Below, one piece after another: positions 61,640 to 64,000 of a stretch of DNA of 64,000 nt. The translations under genes and the position numbers were made by a program. Position 1 is the first letter of the stretch. Every line of letters begins with the position of its first letter. Under the pieces are notes generated by a model. The model made no database searches, had not been told where the DNA came from, and saw only the letters and a program-made list of their open reading frames with translations. The stretch is from Pithys albifrons albifrons (Eukaryota > Chordata > Aves > Passeriformes > Thamnophilidae), in the NCBI RefSeq assembly GCF_047495875.1, contig NC_092467.1:32237037-32301036 (forward strand). The letters are read 5' to 3'.

Positions 61640-61752
61640 GGGAATCCCAGACTGGTTTGGGTTAGATGGACCTCAGAGTCCACCCAGTGCCACCCCTGCC
61701 ATGGGCAGGGTCACCTCCCACTGTCCCAGGGTGCTCCAAGCCCAGTTGGCAA
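61640..61752 (-). mobile_element. Short CR1 3' terminus, antisense
   Basis: GGAATCCCAGACTGGTTTGG is repeated here, followed by CATGGGCAGGGTCACCTCCC; a second end fragment about 400 bp from the previous one. Confidence 0.8.
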
Positions 61753-62629
61753 ATGAAGCCCTTGGATGTCACTGGCCCCAAGGAGTCACCTGCCCAGAGA
61801 GTTGGATTTAGGAACTCCTGGCACCCTCCCCCTGGACACAGGAGTTGAAACTCCTCTGGAGATGTCTGGATTGCTTTGCCATCCCCTGAAAGGTGGAGTG
61901 TGGGAATGGCAGGAGCTGGGAATGCTGAGGAGGAGCCCAGGGGTGTCTGACTCTGCTCTGCCTGCCTTTTTTTGGCTGTTTCTCCATTTTTTTGCACATA
62001 ATCCCCACTCCCCATGATGTTCCTACACCAGGATGCTCCAATAATGTTGCTGCAGGAATTCCTGCCCCAGGGCTGCTCCTCCTCCCCTCCAGGGGAAGAA
62101 CATAAATACGGTGCTGGGGTTGTAGCAGCTTCACCTCCCTCGATGCTGGTGGGAAAGCACGTCCCACATTCCCAGCTCTGTGTGTGGGAGGAACCTGAGC
62201 TGTTGGGGGGAGGCACAGGCACAAATAGTATCTTTTTTTTTTTTTCCTGAATGTTCCTTAAAAACAATTCAGGCTTTGTTGTTAAGGCCACAACAACAGA
62301 GGCTCGACTTCTTTCAGCTCAGGGGACTTCAAAAGGGCCATTTCTGCCAGGGCACAGGGTGATCCTCACTGGGCTCCCCTCTCTCACCCTGCCTTGGGAA
62401 GAGTCTCCAGGGATAAAACAAGCAAACAACCCTTCCTTCCTACCAGAAATACTCTGTAGGGAGGGAGCTCACAGCAGAGAGCAGCTACAACTTCCAGAAA
62501 TGTGGAATTTGGGACATACACAGGAGGAAACAAGTTTATTCTCATTGTAGTGGTACCACTGGAAGAGGATACAGAGGGGTATTCAACACTCCCAGACCTT
62601 TTTGGGAGGGTGGGTGGTGAAGGCTTTAA

Positions 62630-62716
62630 TTATTTTCAACATGGCAGTGGGGGCTGGACTGAGATGGGCTTTAATGTTCCTCCCAACCCAACCCAACCCA
62701 ATCTGGGATTCTAAGA
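62630..62716 (+). mobile_element. Short CR1 3' terminus, sense
   Basis: GGACTGAGATGGGCTTTAATG and an AACCC tandem repeat (CCCAACCCAACCCAACCC) end in AATCTGGGATTCTAAGAT. Confidence 0.65.
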
Positions 62717-63389
62717 TAAAGACCAGGGAATATTTCTCTCTTTCCTCCCTCCATCCCTAAAGAGAGCACAGGCAGCAGCTCTGCTGAGCAAAACTCCATC
62801 ATTTGCCACTGAAGATGCTGTTCCACACAGCCTGGGCAGGCTGAGACAAACCTGCTGCCTTTCCTGTGGCCTCATGGCTGCTTTTTGTCTGCCCTTTACA
62901 GCCCCAAAGGGTCTGTTTACTCGTGCTAAGTAAGCTCTGAAACCCCTTCTCTGCTGATCTTCCCTTTCCAGACGTCTTGCTTTCACCTCCCTGCTCTGGA
63001 GCTCACAATTGCTTCATCAGCATAAATTCTCAGCCTGACAGAGTCTTAAATGCCTTTTAAATGTCGGCTCATTTCCCCCCTGGCTCCCTGGAGGGCTGGA
63101 ATTCGTGCCCTGTGGTTGGCGGGGTTTGTGGGTTGCCTGGGGGGGGTTGATGCTCGGGGACCTCCCCAGGCAGACAGGACCACAACGTGCACACTTGGCA
63201 GGGAAAGCTTCCAGCTCTGGAATTTCTTGCTTCTTCCAACCTGTGAGCACCTCCATCAGCTGGTGGCAGTGGGTGACCCTTTGTGGTCCCCTGCAAACCC
63301 TCTGGCTGCAGGTCAGGGTGTCTGGGGATGAATTAACCCCCACTGTGCAGACTCACACCTGTTCCATTCACCCATTTTTGGCCCCAAAC

Positions 63390-64000
63390 CCCAGTAAACA
63401 GAGCTGGACTGGCCTCAAACCCCAGTAATCAGAGCTAGACTGACCCCAAACCTCAGTAATCAGAGCTGGACTGACCCTAAAGCCCAGTAATCAGAGCTAG
63501 ACTGACCCCAAACCCCAGTAATCAGAGCTGGACTGGCCTCAAACCCCAGTAATCAGAGCTGGACTGACCCCAAACCCCAGTAATCAGAGCTGGACTGACC
63601 CTAAAGCCCAGTATTGAGAGCTGGACTGGCCCCAAACCCCAGTAATCAGAGCTGGACTGACCCCAAACCCCAGTAATCAGAGCTGGACTGACCCTAAAGC
63701 CCAGTATTGAGAGCTGGACTGGCCCCAAACCCCAGTAATCAGAGCTGGACTGACCCCAAACCCCAGTAATCAGAGCTGGACTGGCCCCAAACCCCAGTAA
63801 TCAGAGCTGGACTGGCCCCAAACCCCAGTAATCAGAGCTGGACTGACCCCAAACCCCAGTAATCAGAACTGGACTGACCCTAAAGCCCAGTATTGAGAGC
63901 TGGACTGGCCCCAAACCCCAGTAATCAGAGCTAGACTGACCCCAAACCCCAGTAATCAGAGCTGGACTGGCCCCAAACCCCAGTAATCAGAACTGGACTG
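63390..64000. repeat. 31-bp minisatellite (CCCCAAACCCCAGTAATCAG)
   Basis: About 19 units of 31 bp (GACTGACCCCAAACCCCAGTAATCAGAGCTG). A TAAAGCCCAGTATTGAGAG variant recurs every 4-6 units, giving a higher-order period. The array is cut off by the window end. Confidence 0.94.

Larger units (their letters stand above)
52040..64000 (+). other. DNAJC6: DNAJC6 intron 1 (5' part)
   Basis: No downstream DNAJC6 exon is visible before the window ends, so intron 1 exceeds 11.9 kb. Stretches with no feature recognised are about 52040-52680, 52800-54170, 55245-55590, 56935-57530, 58170-59510, 59765-59940, 60255-61235, 61755-62625 and 62720-63385. Confidence 0.75.

Overview
This window is nuclear DNA from a bird, most likely a passerine. 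CR1 retroposon fragments are scattered on both strands. There are SINEs with a tRNA-Ile-like head and a CR1-like tail, the layout of the songbird family TguSINE1. There is also a very high load of GC-rich minisatellites. Three recognisable genes give a conserved vertebrate block: MIR101-1 (minus strand), AK4 (plus) and the first exon of DNAJC6 (plus). This matches human 1p31.3 (JAK1 - MIR101-1 - AK4 - DNAJC6 - LEPR), so JAK1 is expected beyond the left edge.

Layout. 1-14.59 kb: non-coding DNA with five large repeat arrays or array groups, several CR1 copies and two SINE loci. 14.59-14.95 kb: the pre-miR-101-1 hairpin, abutted on its 3' side by a tandem array built from its own 3p arm and flank. 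15-19.4 kb: the presumed primary-transcript body, with a 77-bp array and a G-rich 17-bp array. 19.4-22.2 kb: two CpG-rich blocks, one with a minus-strand first-exon signature (AAGATGGCGGC, then CAG|GTGGGT) and one holding AK4's first coding exon with a ZNF143-type site upstream. Two minisatellites lie between them. 22.0-37.35 kb: AK4 with five coding exons (223 codons) and a long 3' UTR. 37.35-51.6 kb: AK4-DNAJC6 intergenic DNA. 51.83-52.04 kb: DNAJC6 exon 1. From there to 64 kb: DNAJC6 intron 1, filled with arrays and CR1 pieces.

Function. AK4 is a mitochondrial-matrix nucleoside phosphate kinase family member. miR-101 is a conserved post-transcriptional regulator. DNAJC6 (auxilin) is the neuronal J-domain cofactor for clathrin uncoating. 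They are neighbours, with no sign that they form one pathway.

The strongest oddities are minisatellites that grew out of functional or mobile sequence: the miR-101 3p arm, the AK4 exon 4 splice acceptor, a SINE tail and CR1 3' ends. AK4 also has Arg at residue 159, where human AK4 has Gln. I found no CRISPR array, no intact mobile-element ORF and no unknown multi-gene system. Very long ORFs here are by-products of tandem repeats.
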